Source: Pseudomonadota bacterium
GTDB taxonomy: Bacteria > Desulfobacterota > Desulfobacteria > Desulfobacterales > RPRI01
Assembly (NCBI GenBank): GCA_018817425.1
Contig: JAHITX010000011.1
Coordinates: 1 to 64,000 of the forward strand
Direction of reading: 5' to 3'
Length of the DNA stretch: 64,000 bases
In this document: piece by piece, positions 1 to 9,775 of the stretch
How positions within the stretch are numbered: position 1 is the stretch's first letter
Layout of the letters: every line of letters starts with the position of its first letter
Position numbers and translations under genes: made by a program
The notes under the pieces: model-generated
The model's input: only the letters and a program-made list of their open reading frames with translations
Told to the model about the DNA's origin: nothing
Databases searched by the model: none

Positions 1-137
1 ACTTTCAAAACGTTTCAGTTTGGTCAAGCTCAAGGCGGGCGAAAATTTCAACCACAGGAATACATTTAGTATTTCGAGGATTGAAATTTGAGCCCAACGC
101 AGAGATCGGCCAAAATGGGGCGTTTTGAAACTGGCTC
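1..137 (+). repeat. MITE copy 1 (left end cut by the window)
   Basis: First of four copies of a ~142-bp element. It matches the copy at 53268-53404 almost base for base over 137 bp, so only the first five bases (GAGCC) lie outside the window. The right end carries the terminal inverted repeat CGTTTTGAAACTGGCTC. The next bases are AAGA, which would be the target duplication if the unseen left flank also ends in AAGA. It lies just upstream of the first glycan gene. Confidence 0.9.
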
Positions 138-170
138 AAGAATATTTATTAAATAGAATTGAGGTTAATC

Positions 171-1979
171 ATGAAACAATCTGACGACTCATTCAAGTAC
201 GACGTGGTGCTGTCTCTGAATTCGTTAACTCGATTAAGGCAAAGTTTGCCGGAAATAGAAAGGCTCTATAAAGAAAAGCAAATTCTATCGGCAACTTTAA
301 ACCATCGCTTTTATGATCTACATGAAAAAAATTATATAAAGGGTACCATAGAAGCACATAACCTTGATCACATCATGTTTTCAATGAGGCCGAGTTCAAA
401 TAAACTTCTGAGTGATTTTGATCATGATTATATTTATCACTTTAAAAATTTATCACAACTCGTGTTTGTTCTCCAATGCATGGGGCGATATAATATTCCC
501 GAGGCTATTATTGCTTCCAATAGCTTATTAAATTTAGGAGATCAAAAATCCATATGTGTGGCAGAAATTGAAGGGCAAATTTTATCCTTTCTCGATGATT
601 TTTCAAATCGGTTTTCGAAAAATATAAACTTGCATAAACAATTTTGCTGGTTGTTTTCAGTCGACAGTATTCTGCCGAAGGTACGTAACCAGAAATTAAC
701 ATTCTTGAATTCGTTTCAGGCAAGGCCTTATTCCTCAAAATACATTTACAATGATTATCAAATCAATAATTTAGAGAAAAACTTATTCTGGGTAGGGTTC
801 GATCCTTCCTTTAAAGACGTGCCTTTGGATAAAGAATATCCCGAGACAAAGTGGACAACCCTATTTAAAAATAGTGATGCAGGGAAAGGTATTTATGAGC
901 CTTATATAAGATATTGCAATAGATGTTGCCTCCCTGAAACTATGGAAGGAATATCTTTTGATGAAATGTGTGTTTGTGAACCCTGCCGTTCTTCAGAAGA
1001 TAAAATGCATATTGACTGGGAACAAAGAAGGAAAGGAATTGATGGAATTGTTGACTCATTCCGATCCGACAATTATTACGACTGTATGTTACCAATGAGT
1101 GGGGGGAAGGACAGTACTTATCAAGCACATATTCTTGACAAGGTGCTATGTGTGACTCCTTTGGCCGTTACACATGGCCAGAATTGGTTGTCACTTGCAG
1201 GAAGGTATAATCTAGAAAATTGTCTGCAGAAATTTGATTTAGATCATATTGTGTTTAATATGAATCGACTTGTTATAAACAAAATGGCCCGGAAATCTAT
1301 AGCTGCTATTGGTGATGCCTGCTGGCATTGTCATATAGGTGCCGGAACGTTTACGATTCAAACGACAATAGCATGGGAATTGGGTCTAATGTGCTGGGGT
1401 GAATCCCTTGCAGAGGAGGACGGTCGGAGTACTCATAAAGATCAAGAAGAAGCTTCGTTGTTATACAATCTTGAAGTTTCAGCTTTGGTTAAAGCTGAAG
1501 ATATGGCAGATGAGTTTACTTCCACAAAGGATCTTTCTCCTTGGATTTACCCATCAGAACAAACCTTGAAAGACAAGAAGATACGATATCTACATTTAGG
1601 AAACTATTTTTTTTGGGATGAAGAACGTCAAGTCGAGTTTGTAAAGCGGAATTATGAGTGGATGGATGCCCCTGTTGAAAATTCCTATAAGCGTTATAAA
1701 AGTGTCGAGTGCGTGATGGCAGGGGTTCATGATTACTCTAACTTTATCAAGCGAGGCATAGGTCGTTCAACCGTTCAGGCTGCTCAGGATGTTCGGCGTG
1801 GGTTGCTCACAAGAGAGGAAGGATTTGAAATAGCAAAAAAATATGATACACAGCGCCCTCATGCTCTTGATTTTTATTTACAACTGACCGGGCTCTCCGA
1901 AGAAGAGTTCGAAGACGCTACCAAAAGAGCGCGTTCGATCAGTAAATATGCTAACAAACTTAATGGAGTAGAGCTATGA
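171..1979 (+). CDS. N-acetyl sugar amidotransferase (WbuX/PseA-like) with long N-terminal extension
   Basis: Predicted ATP-pyrophosphatase of the N-acetyl sugar amidotransferase family, which uses ATP and ammonia to turn a sugar N-acetyl group into an acetamidino group in surface-glycan synthesis. The family's cysteine-rich region (CNRCCLPETMEGISFDE) begins near residue 249, and the PP-loop motif SGGKDS is at about residues 310-315. Further conserved-looking Cys/His (CWHCH) follow. Family members are usually about 380 aa; here roughly 240 N-terminal residues precede the core and match nothing I recognise. I chose ATG 171 over the in-frame TTG at 159 because GAGG sits six bases before it. The stop overlaps the next gene's ATG (ATGA), indicating translational coupling to an amidase. 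The HisH/HisF-like partners that commonly accompany this family are not in the window. Confidence 0.85.
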   Translation: MKQSDDSFKYDVVLSLNSLTRLRQSLPEIERLYKEKQILSATLNHRFYDLHEKNYIKGTIEAHNLDHIMFSMRPSSNKLLSDFDHDYIYHFKNLSQLVFVLQCMGRYNIPEAIIASNSLLNLGDQKSICVAEIEGQILSFLDDFSNRFSKNINLHKQFCWLFSVDSILPKVRNQKLTFLNSFQARPYSSKYIYNDYQINNLEKNLFWVGFDPSFKDVPLDKEYPETKWTTLFKNSDAGKGIYEPYIRYCNRCCLPETMEGISFDEMCVCEPCRSSEDKMHIDWEQRRKGIDGIVDSFRSDNYYDCMLPMSGGKDSTYQAHILDKVLCVTPLAVTHGQNWLSLAGRYNLENCLQKFDLDHIVFNMNRLVINKMARKSIAAIGDACWHCHIGAGTFTIQTTIAWELGLMCWGESLAEEDGRSTHKDQEEASLLYNLEVSALVKAEDMADEFTSTKDLSPWIYPSEQTLKDKKIRYLHLGNYFFWDEERQVEFVKRNYEWMDAPVENSYKRYKSVECVMAGVHDYSNFIKRGIGRSTVQAAQDVRRGLLTREEGFEIAKKYDTQRPHALDFYLQLTGLSEEEFEDATKRARSISKYANKLNGVEL

Positions 1980-3361
1980 TTAGATTACCCAAGGTGCGTT
2001 CTTCTGATTATTGTTCGATTGCTGATAAAATTTCTAATTTAAGATATTGTGAAGAAATTGTTCAATATTATGAAGATTTTATTGAACAATATAAATTGCT
2101 GGATAACAAGTATTCGTTTTCGGAAAGTGTAGACTTTGATTTTATTTTTGAACAGTTAGAGGAAAACCTTAAAATCCGTGATCGAGAATTGTTTGGAATT
2201 CCTTTTGGCATAAAGGATGTGTTTAATACAAAAGTTCTCCCCACATCTATGGGGAGTCAAATTTGGGAGGGATTTAAGGCAGGGAATAATGCTAGAATTG
2301 TTGATGAAATTGTTGATCGTGGAGGAATTGTTTTTTCAAAGACAACGACGGCAGAATTTGCAGTTCACTTTATCCAAAACAACAAAACAATTAATCCACA
2401 TAATGCTTCCCGGATCACTGGGACATCTTCGGCGGGTTCAGCTGTTGCCGTTGCATGTGGAGCACTTCCAATATGTCTTGGGACACAAACTGCAGGATCG
2501 ATCATTCGCCCCGCAAGTTTCTGTGGTGTGTTTGGATTCAAGCCTTCTTTTGGGGCTTTCGATAGGACAGGTTGTCTGAAAACAGCAGATACACTTGATA
2601 CTATTGGTTTTCTCGGTTCAGATATCTCTGGGCTCCAAAGTGCTTTCTTATCAACTTTTCAACAAGATTTAAGTTATCCTCTTGCACAAAACTTTTTTCT
2701 GGAGCAAAGAAAAAAAAGCGAGAAAGGGCTATTGAAAATAGGTGTGATCAGCGACCAATTTAAGGGGTATCAGGATTTTGATTCACATGTGAAAAATGAC
2801 TTTTCAAAGGCAGTTGATCTTTTGCAAACAAAAGGCAGTGATGTTTCTTTAATGAAAAATGTGGAATTTATAAATGATATACATGAGATGCATTACGCCA
2901 TTTATTGTAAGTCCCTTTCATATTATTTTCAACAAGAGGTAAAACAAGGAGCCGCGATAAGTAAAATAATGTCTGAGATGATTTCTTTGGGAGATCAAAT
3001 TCCTATCGAACAATATATAAGTGCGATTAAACAACAGCCTGAATATCGTCATCAGTTCGATGATGTATTTCGAGATTATGATTTTATTGTCACACCGTCA
3101 ACGGCATCTGTTGCACCGCTCATCGAGACACAGGATGAACAGACTGGAAGGTCTGTTGAAAAAGATGATACGTGTCTTATTTGGACATTTCTTGGGTATC
3201 CAACACTCAGCATTCCTGCCTTTTGGTCAGAAAAGCATCAAATGCCTTTTGGGCTGCAGATCATTGCTCCGAAATATTGCGACTTGCCACTCTTGGAATT
3301 TGGTGAACATATAATGAAATGTTTGAGTGATGATGTATATGACGAATATGGAACCATTTGA
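1976..3361 (+). CDS. amidase-signature family hydrolase
   Basis: Member of the amidase-signature (GatA-like) family, which hydrolyses amides through a Ser-cisSer-Lys triad. Visible elements are the Lys in GIPFGIKDVF (about Lys80), the serine-rich stretch GTSSAGSAVAVA (about residues 150-158) and the nucleophile region GTQTAGSIIRPASF (Ser about 175), followed by GVFGFKPS. The length of 461 aa is normal. The start codon lies inside the stop of the sugar amidotransferase gene, so the two are probably co-translated. My inference is that it releases ammonia from an amide donor for that enzyme, as GatA does in GatCAB, or that it trims an amide on the glycan. The substrate cannot be read from sequence. 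Confidence 0.85.
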   Translation: MIRLPKVRSSDYCSIADKISNLRYCEEIVQYYEDFIEQYKLLDNKYSFSESVDFDFIFEQLEENLKIRDRELFGIPFGIKDVFNTKVLPTSMGSQIWEGFKAGNNARIVDEIVDRGGIVFSKTTTAEFAVHFIQNNKTINPHNASRITGTSSAGSAVAVACGALPICLGTQTAGSIIRPASFCGVFGFKPSFGAFDRTGCLKTADTLDTIGFLGSDISGLQSAFLSTFQQDLSYPLAQNFFLEQRKKSEKGLLKIGVISDQFKGYQDFDSHVKNDFSKAVDLLQTKGSDVSLMKNVEFINDIHEMHYAIYCKSLSYYFQQEVKQGAAISKIMSEMISLGDQIPIEQYISAIKQQPEYRHQFDDVFRDYDFIVTPSTASVAPLIETQDEQTGRSVEKDDTCLIWTFLGYPTLSIPAFWSEKHQMPFGLQIIAPKYCDLPLLEFGEHIMKCLSDDVYDEYGTI

Positions 3362-3367
3362 GAATAT

Positions 3368-4447
3368 ATGAATATTATAAGAATTGATGATGCTAACTTT
3401 GAAGAATTTTGGCAATTATTTATCAAAGAAAATATAAATGTAGGGGTTTTTTATTCACTTACTATTTTAAATCAAGAATTGGAATATGGCAAAAAGAATG
3501 AAGCAGAGAACAAATCATTTATAATTTGTATAGATAATAGTCCTGTTGCAATAGTGCCCCTACTTCTTGAAAAATCTGATGGTTTAAGGTTCTTCTGGCC
3601 CAATTTAGGTGTAAGCCCCTTGTTTTGCCCTGTAGTTAGCTGTTTGTTGGGTCAAAAGATAAGACGAAAAATAAGGAACTTTGCTTTTGAGGAAATTCAT
3701 AGCCTGGCAAATCAGTTTGAGGTTGCAAAAGTTATGCTGTCTATCCATCCGTCTGAATATTTTTATGAAAAAGAGTATTTCAATTATTTAACTAAATATG
3801 GATTTATAGATGCTTCTATTGGTACTCAGATAATAGATTTGACAGAAAAATTGGACACATTGAAGGCAGGCCGCCGTAAACATTGTAAGGCTTTAGTTAA
3901 TAAAGGTTTAAGGGAGTATACGTTTTTTGTGATGGACAAAGATTGTGCTGACTATGAAATACACGAAAGATATCGGTTAATGCATGCTAAAGCTGCCGGC
4001 AGGGTCACAAGAACCAAAAAAACTTTTGATTTGCAGTATGAATCGCTCACCAAAGGTGAAGCCACTTTGATTGGCACTCAATATCGTGGAAAAGATGTTC
4101 AGATTATCTATTTTGACCATCTTAACCAATATGTTAATTACTCTTCTTCTGCAGACGACCCTGATTTCAATAGCTGTGATGTTCCAACAGCTCACTCATT
4201 ATTATGGTATGCCATTGAGTACTTTAAGGATAAAGGGTTTAAGTATTTTGAGTTGGGTTCGCAGTTTTATGGACACCAGTTATTTAACCATCCTTCAGAA
4301 AAGGAGATTAATATTTCATTTTTTAAAAGAAGTTTTGGTGGAATGACAGTTCCTTTTTTTATGGGTGTTAAATATTATAACGAAGATTATATGAAAGCTG
4401 ATATGGAAAACCATTTTCAAAAATTGGTTAAAAGCAGGCAAGTATAA
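3368..4447 (+). CDS. FemAB/GNAT-like acyltransferase
   Basis: 359-aa protein resembling the FemAB-like peptidoglycan/exopolysaccharide acyltransferases built from paired GNAT folds. The C-terminal half contains the run YAIEYFKDKGFKYFELGSQ followed by a lysine/phenylalanine-rich strand (SFFKRSFGG), a layout typical of this group. Enzymes of this kind transfer an aminoacyl or acyl group from tRNA or CoA to an amino sugar or peptide. It starts six bases after the amidase stop, so it belongs to the same operon. A role in acylating an amino group of the surface glycan is inference. Confidence 0.65.
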   Translation: MNIIRIDDANFEEFWQLFIKENINVGVFYSLTILNQELEYGKKNEAENKSFIICIDNSPVAIVPLLLEKSDGLRFFWPNLGVSPLFCPVVSCLLGQKIRRKIRNFAFEEIHSLANQFEVAKVMLSIHPSEYFYEKEYFNYLTKYGFIDASIGTQIIDLTEKLDTLKAGRRKHCKALVNKGLREYTFFVMDKDCADYEIHERYRLMHAKAAGRVTRTKKTFDLQYESLTKGEATLIGTQYRGKDVQIIYFDHLNQYVNYSSSADDPDFNSCDVPTAHSLLWYAIEYFKDKGFKYFELGSQFYGHQLFNHPSEKEINISFFKRSFGGMTVPFFMGVKYYNEDYMKADMENHFQKLVKSRQV

Positions 4448-4511
4448 AACCACACATCGATGTGTAATCCTTTGTATGTTGAATTAAAATTTTAGTTTTG
4501 ATGGAATTTTT

Positions 4512-6167
4512 GTGAAAAATAAAATAGCTGTATTGTTGAATCATCCGAAGGATTTTGATTTTATAAAAAAAAAAATTGGGAAAAATATTTTACTTATTGC
4601 TCATGAGCAACATACTCGTCAAATTCTCAAACAGGTTTCATTAGAGTATTTTTATGAACCGAGTCAAGGTGATCCTGCAAAATTTGATGAAGTAAAATAT
4701 TTTACTTTGAATTGGCACCGTGATGAAAATGGAAGAGATTTGTCATTTAATCAGGGTATTTCGCCAGGGCAAATTATCAGCGGCTCTGCATGGATTGCAT
4801 TTGCCAGCTATTATCGGGAATATAACGCCCTTAAGAGGTGCTTGGAACAGATAGATATCCTCAATGTCTCCAAAAATGAACATCCCCGGTTTCTCCAGGT
4901 GGCCAAAACTTTTGGCGACCAAGTTCGAATATACGATCCTGGGCACTCGCAACCTTGTTTGAAAAGTGCGTGTGCAGAACGTGTTTTGAATGAATTTCCA
5001 TTGATTAGACGTTTTTCTTTGGTGGCTCGGTGTCTTCAGAAATTGATAATGCCGTTGGTGAGACAACGAAAACACCTTTATGTACCGGACTGGACTAGTG
5101 ATAAGGTTGCGCGCAATGATCCGCATGGGTTATGCCAGAACTCGGGAATGCCCTGGAAAGGTTTCTACTTTTCGCATAAAACCAATTTTTTCAAAGAAGC
5201 AGAGCAAGTGTTTCCGGAAAAATTGGGTGAGCATGCTGCTGTGTCTCACCTGGGGGAAGTTCTGAGCAGAATCGGAGCCAAGTGGGATGACAATCTGCTT
5301 TTTTTATGCAGCAAATACCTTAAGGAAACTTATCTAAAGTATAGGTCGATGTTTATAAGAACATACGCCATTTACCGGGAATTGCTTCATTATTATCAGC
5401 CCAGTCTGATCTCGGTTCCAGGCGAAGCCTTCGAGCCTTATACCATTATCCTTCAGATAGCCAAATCAATGGGAATTACTACCCGGTATCTGGGAGATGG
5501 GTTCGGGATTTTGGCAACAGAACCTTTATTCTTAGACGATACTGGAAAAAATTGGTTGTTTGATGAATTTGCCGGGCTTGGCAAGGGAGGGCGGGATAAT
5601 TATCTCCTTGGTGGGGCAAGACCTGAGCAATGTTTGCTAATGGCAGCCCCGTTGTTAAGCCATCATAAAAATTTGCCGGTTCAGGATAAATGTTATGATG
5701 CGATTGTCATGACATGGATACCCATGCATTGGAATCCTTATTCCCGAGAGGAATTTGGCGGGCAAATGACAGCAGATGTTATCCGTTTACTGATGGCGCT
5801 TGGTAAACAAAGGATTGCCGTGAAAATCAAAGCAGAATCTCAACGTGGATTTTATGAAACAATACTTAAGGCCGAAGGGCTTTTAGAAAAAGTCGAAATT
5901 CTTTCTGGAATGTTTTATAAGCATGTCCTGAAAGCGGACATTATTATTGGTGGAATTTCCAGTGCTGTGGCAGAATCTTTTTATCATGGGATTCCTTATT
6001 ATATTTATGAACCATATGAAAATGGTTATTCAAACGCCATGATTGAGAAATCATGTATTGTTAGTCCAGAACCTGTGTCCAGAACTATTAATGATTTGAA
6101 AATTAATATTATTAAAGGACGCATTGCCGTGGGAGTAACCCGTGAATATATGTTTGGAAGTGCTTAA
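4512..6167 (+). CDS. putative GT-B-type surface-polysaccharide glycosyltransferase
   Basis: 551-aa protein without a family I can name firmly. The C-terminal third has a donor-site-like run (DIIIGGISSAVAESFYHGIP) resembling capsule, polysialyl and glycerophosphate transferases, in which a Ser/Glu-containing loop precedes a helix near the nucleotide site. No signal peptide or membrane segments are evident. The start is GTG 4512 with only a weak upstream GGA; no better in-frame start is visible nearby. It lies between the FemAB-like gene and the ABC flippase. A transferase acting on the same cytoplasmic glycan is likely; sugar and linkage are unknown. Confidence 0.5.
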   Translation: MKNKIAVLLNHPKDFDFIKKKIGKNILLIAHEQHTRQILKQVSLEYFYEPSQGDPAKFDEVKYFTLNWHRDENGRDLSFNQGISPGQIISGSAWIAFASYYREYNALKRCLEQIDILNVSKNEHPRFLQVAKTFGDQVRIYDPGHSQPCLKSACAERVLNEFPLIRRFSLVARCLQKLIMPLVRQRKHLYVPDWTSDKVARNDPHGLCQNSGMPWKGFYFSHKTNFFKEAEQVFPEKLGEHAAVSHLGEVLSRIGAKWDDNLLFLCSKYLKETYLKYRSMFIRTYAIYRELLHYYQPSLISVPGEAFEPYTIILQIAKSMGITTRYLGDGFGILATEPLFLDDTGKNWLFDEFAGLGKGGRDNYLLGGARPEQCLLMAAPLLSHHKNLPVQDKCYDAIVMTWIPMHWNPYSREEFGGQMTADVIRLLMALGKQRIAVKIKAESQRGFYETILKAEGLLEKVEILSGMFYKHVLKADIIIGGISSAVAESFYHGIPYYIYEPYENGYSNAMIEKSCIVSPEPVSRTINDLKINIIKGRIAVGVTREYMFGSA

Positions 6168-6254
6168 GTAAATACATTTATCAGGATCTTTTTCTTTCAT
6201 TCTTATGCTATGCTTGCTGCGACAGGTCGTCATTTAATTTTAATCGGATAAATT

Positions 6255-8021
6255 ATGTTTAATATTTTTCGAGGTTTTTTTAGTCTGTATCCTTTTCAGG
6301 TCAGTGTCTTGTGTATATCGCTGTTGTGTATGAATTTGATAGAAGGAATTGGGCTTGGATTGCTGATTCCAGTATTTCAAAAACTTATCGGCGCCTCAGA
6401 TGCTTCCAGCCGCTTCATTGAATGGTTTGATCGAATGTTTTTTTATATACACCTGAAACCCACCTTTTTGAATACCTTGATTTTATTGTGTGTTGTTTTT
6501 TTAATAAGGTGTGCTGTTTCTTTATGGGGGAGGCATATTAGTACTAAGATATCTTCAGATTTTCAGTTTGAAATAAAACAAAAAACTTATAAAAAACTGT
6601 TGGATGCACGGCTTGACTTTTTCTGGGCGCATCGTCAGGGTGATTTGATGAATATTTTGACAACTGAAGCAAACAGAGCCTCGTCGGCTTTTTTCCAGAC
6701 CGCCCAATGGGTCTCAACACTGTTGTCTGTGTTTATATATATAGGATTAGCTATATTTATATCAGGGTGGCTGGCTTTAGTTGCTGTGATAGTTGCTATT
6801 GCTGTCTTATCTCCACTTACTCTGATAGCCCGAAAGGCCAGAAAATATGGTGATCTGACAACCGAATTGAATGAAGAAATTCAACATGAGCTTCTCAATG
6901 TTTTAGGAGCCATTAAGGTTTTGAAAGGCGCTTCAAATGAAAAAGATGCATTGCGACGATTTAAAGTGCAAAATAAGCTATTCAGAGATGTCTGGTACAA
7001 AATAGCCTTTAGTGCGAATTCGATTAACATCTATTCACAGCCCATAGCCGTAATAATATTGAGCTTTTTTATCTATGCCGGTGTCAAGTTAAATGTTGGT
7101 ACTGTAGAGATAATGGTTTTTTTACTGGTGCTTTTACGATTGATCCCCACCATAGCAGCCCTTCAGGGGCTGCAGCATAATGTAAACAGTAATATGCCGG
7201 GATATGAACGTATTACCTCCCTTTTACGGGAATTGGATAATGCAGGAGAACGACAGGGAGGCTTGAAAGTGAATCCCTTGGAAAGGAAAATAGAGTTCAA
7301 GGGAATATCGTTTGAATATACTGAAGGTAAACGAATTCTGAATGAATTAAGCCTTAGCATTCCGGCAAATAAGACCACATCCATCGTAGGGCCGTCAGGT
7401 GCTGGAAAGTCAACTCTAGTAGATTTGATTCTGGGGTTTTATACTCCTCAGAAAGGAAAAATCCGCATCGATGATCAGAACCTTGAAGCAAGTGACCTGA
7501 ATTCATGGCGGAATCAAATTGGATATGTGTCCCAGGAAGTTGTGTTGTTTAATGATAGCATAAAGGCCAATATTTCATGGGGAGATGAAAATATATCTGA
7601 TGAAGAAATTGTCGCAGCTGCCAAAATGGCAGCTGCCCATGAATTTATTCTTGAATTAAAGAATGGTTATGACACGGTGATTGGTGATCGAGGTGTTAAG
7701 ATATCAGGAGGACAGCGGCAGCGACTTGCGCTGGCCCGGGCATTGGTAAAGAAGCCTAAAATTTTAATCTTAGATGAGGCAACCAGTTCCTTGGATCATC
7801 ATTCTGAATTGGATATAAAACGGTCAATAGAGGTAATGAATCGCTCTAAACAAATAACAATCATCATAATTGCTCATCGTTTTACAACCGTACAGGAATC
7901 TGACCAGATATTTGTTCTGGACCAGGGGAGGATCGTTGAACAGGGCAACTGGGAACAACTAACGTCAAATCAGGGCGGGTATGTTGCCCAAATTAATTCA
8001 GGAAAGGAAGAAATTAATTGA
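6255..8021 (+). CDS. ABC exporter half-transporter (MsbA/PglK-like flippase)
   Basis: 588-aa fusion of an N-terminal membrane domain (about six helices over residues 1-310) and a C-terminal ATPase. The ATPase shows Walker A GPSGAGKST (Lys about 385), signature ISGGQRQRLALARAL and Walker B LILDEATSSLD, then the H-loop IIIAHRF. This organisation fits homodimeric lipid or lipid-linked oligosaccharide flippases such as MsbA and PglK. In this locus it is the best candidate for moving an undecaprenyl-linked glycan across the inner membrane; I see no Wzx-type flippase in the window. The stop overlaps the next start (TTGA). Confidence 0.9.
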   Translation: MFNIFRGFFSLYPFQVSVLCISLLCMNLIEGIGLGLLIPVFQKLIGASDASSRFIEWFDRMFFYIHLKPTFLNTLILLCVVFLIRCAVSLWGRHISTKISSDFQFEIKQKTYKKLLDARLDFFWAHRQGDLMNILTTEANRASSAFFQTAQWVSTLLSVFIYIGLAIFISGWLALVAVIVAIAVLSPLTLIARKARKYGDLTTELNEEIQHELLNVLGAIKVLKGASNEKDALRRFKVQNKLFRDVWYKIAFSANSINIYSQPIAVIILSFFIYAGVKLNVGTVEIMVFLLVLLRLIPTIAALQGLQHNVNSNMPGYERITSLLRELDNAGERQGGLKVNPLERKIEFKGISFEYTEGKRILNELSLSIPANKTTSIVGPSGAGKSTLVDLILGFYTPQKGKIRIDDQNLEASDLNSWRNQIGYVSQEVVLFNDSIKANISWGDENISDEEIVAAAKMAAAHEFILELKNGYDTVIGDRGVKISGGQRQRLALARALVKKPKILILDEATSSLDHHSELDIKRSIEVMNRSKQITIIIIAHRFTTVQESDQIFVLDQGRIVEQGNWEQLTSNQGGYVAQINSGKEEIN

Positions 8022-8952
8022 AGGCTGATTCATTATTTGACTTTAACTTGTGCCCAGAGTGCCGAAAGCCTTCTGTGCCAAAAATCAGGCCATTTTGTTC
8101 TATTAAACATTTTGCTGAAGAAAGGGTCAGGTGGATAGTTGTTTATGATATTTTAACTCCCGTAAAAAAGAATCGGTTTATTAAATATGCAAGGGAAATA
8201 ATAAAAAGATCAGTTGAATTGATAATCGGTTCAACTGAATATCAATTTGTTGAAGGGATTATCGACTCTATTGAGAATAATGATGAAATTAGAGTAAAAC
8301 AATCATTGCTTAATTCTATTAATCGATATGATTTTGAAAACCATTTTTCTGATGGCCGACAGTTATACTATCAAGCTCAATTGTTAGTTTTATTTAGGTT
8401 GATTGAAACAATATTATTCCTCAATGAATCGGCTATTGAGAGGCAGAATGATTCTTTTTTGGATCTTGGTGATTCAAACGGATTATTTATGAATGCAATG
8501 GAAGTGAGAAGTGGATTAAGCTCAAATATTCGATTTGAGTGTTGCCGAATGATTTATTATAATGGCATCTCAGCTATTCAGAGTGATGCCCAGATACTTC
8601 CGTTTAAGAAAGATTTGGTTATCTTTTTTGCTTCGAGCTTTTTGAACACGTGCCCAATATAGTTCTGCTACTACAAGAAATGGGGCGAGTTGCGAAGAGA
8701 AGTCTTTTTATTTCGATTCCTTATGTATCGAATAGCCGAGTTTGTACAAAAGGATATAGCAAAGGAAGATCAAAATCTGATCATATGTTTGAATTGAGTG
8801 TTACCGATTTTAAAAATTTATTATCTCAAGTCGATTTAAAGGTTGTCAGAGAAAAGTATCTTTGTCCCCATTCTCCCACAAAACATATATTAAAAAAGTG
8901 GCTGCGCCCAAATATTCCACATTGGGTTATGTTTGAAGTTATATCAACATGA
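8018..8952 (+). pseudogene. SAM-dependent methyltransferase, split by a frameshift
   Basis: Two overlapping frames make one class I methyltransferase. The first (8018-8662) carries a SAM-site-like FLDLGDSNGLF and runs to DLVIFFASSFLNTCPI. Reading the same DNA one frame over from about 8632 gives FELFEHVPNIVLLLQEMGRV, the usual methyltransferase strand after the acidic loop, which continues in frame to 8952. A single lost base near 8625-8635, in or beside the run of T, explains the break. Near residue 20 is a Cys pair (NLCPEC). The first frame starts at TTG 8018 behind GGAAAGGAAG and overlaps the ABC gene. The lesion may be genuine decay or a homopolymer sequencing error. Confidence 0.75.
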
Positions 8953-9047
8953 ATTCATATACAGTTCAGCTGTAGGGGGACTGTCGATTTTTTGCTTGTT
9001 TGGTCCTTATTTTACTGAAATTTCCCAACCTTTTTAGGATGATTAAC

Positions 9048-9773
9048 ATGACAATAAATTTAGAGAAACAAGATGTTTTATATACCGAAAAAATATATGC
9101 CGTTATCTGCGCTCGAGGAGGCTCAAAACGGGTCAAGAGGAAAAATGTTTTGCTTGTACACGGAAAACCTCTCATCGTCCATACAATAGAGCTGTCAAAA
9201 TCCTGTAAGCTTTTTGACGATGTAATCGTTAATTCAGAGGATGCTGAAATATTGCAAATTGCCGAACAGTTGGGCGTTACAACTTATAAAAGGCCCGGCT
9301 CTCTTGCTCTTGATACTATTTTTCTTATTGATGTGATCAAAGAGATGATTGATTCCATGAAATTAGATGACTCACAGATCATAGGGATTCTTTTTCCGAC
9401 CTGTCCATTACGGTCGATCGAAGATATTGAAAACGCCCTCTCTCTTTTTATGGAGAATGGCGGTGATACACCTGTGGTTAGTGTGACCAGTTATGAATAT
9501 CCAATACAGGTTGCATTAAATATCAGAGAAGATAATAGGCTCGAACCGGTTTTTCCTGAAGACTATCAGCGGTCTACAAGGCATAATGCCCATAAAAAAA
9601 GTTATCACGCAAATTATTCAATAATTTTCAATACGGTTGGGAACTTAAAAAAACAGATAAATCTTATTGGGAATGACCCCATTCCCTATATCATGCCCTA
9701 TGAAAGGTCAATCGACATCGATGAGCCGTTTCAGTTAAAAATTGCAAAAGCTCTGCTGGCCTTTAAGGAATAA
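9048..9773 (+). CDS. CMP-acylneuraminate-type cytidylyltransferase
   Basis: 241-aa cytidylyltransferase of the NeuA/PseF/LegF family, which joins CTP to an ulosonic acid to give CMP-sugar. The N-terminal CTP-binding loop reads ICARGGSKRVKRKN, followed by GKPLIVHTIE, VNSEDAEI and the family's FPTCPLRSIEDI. ATG 9048 is preferred because AGGA lies eight bases upstream; in-frame starts at 9000 and 9039 are poorer. No NeuB-type synthase is visible in the window, so the activated acid is either made by genes outside it or by the aldolase encoded at 13873. The next gene follows after two bases. Confidence 0.85.
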   Translation: MTINLEKQDVLYTEKIYAVICARGGSKRVKRKNVLLVHGKPLIVHTIELSKSCKLFDDVIVNSEDAEILQIAEQLGVTTYKRPGSLALDTIFLIDVIKEMIDSMKLDDSQIIGILFPTCPLRSIEDIENALSLFMENGGDTPVVSVTSYEYPIQVALNIREDNRLEPVFPEDYQRSTRHNAHKKSYHANYSIIFNTVGNLKKQINLIGNDPIPYIMPYERSIDIDEPFQLKIAKALLAFKE

Positions 9774-9775
9774 TT

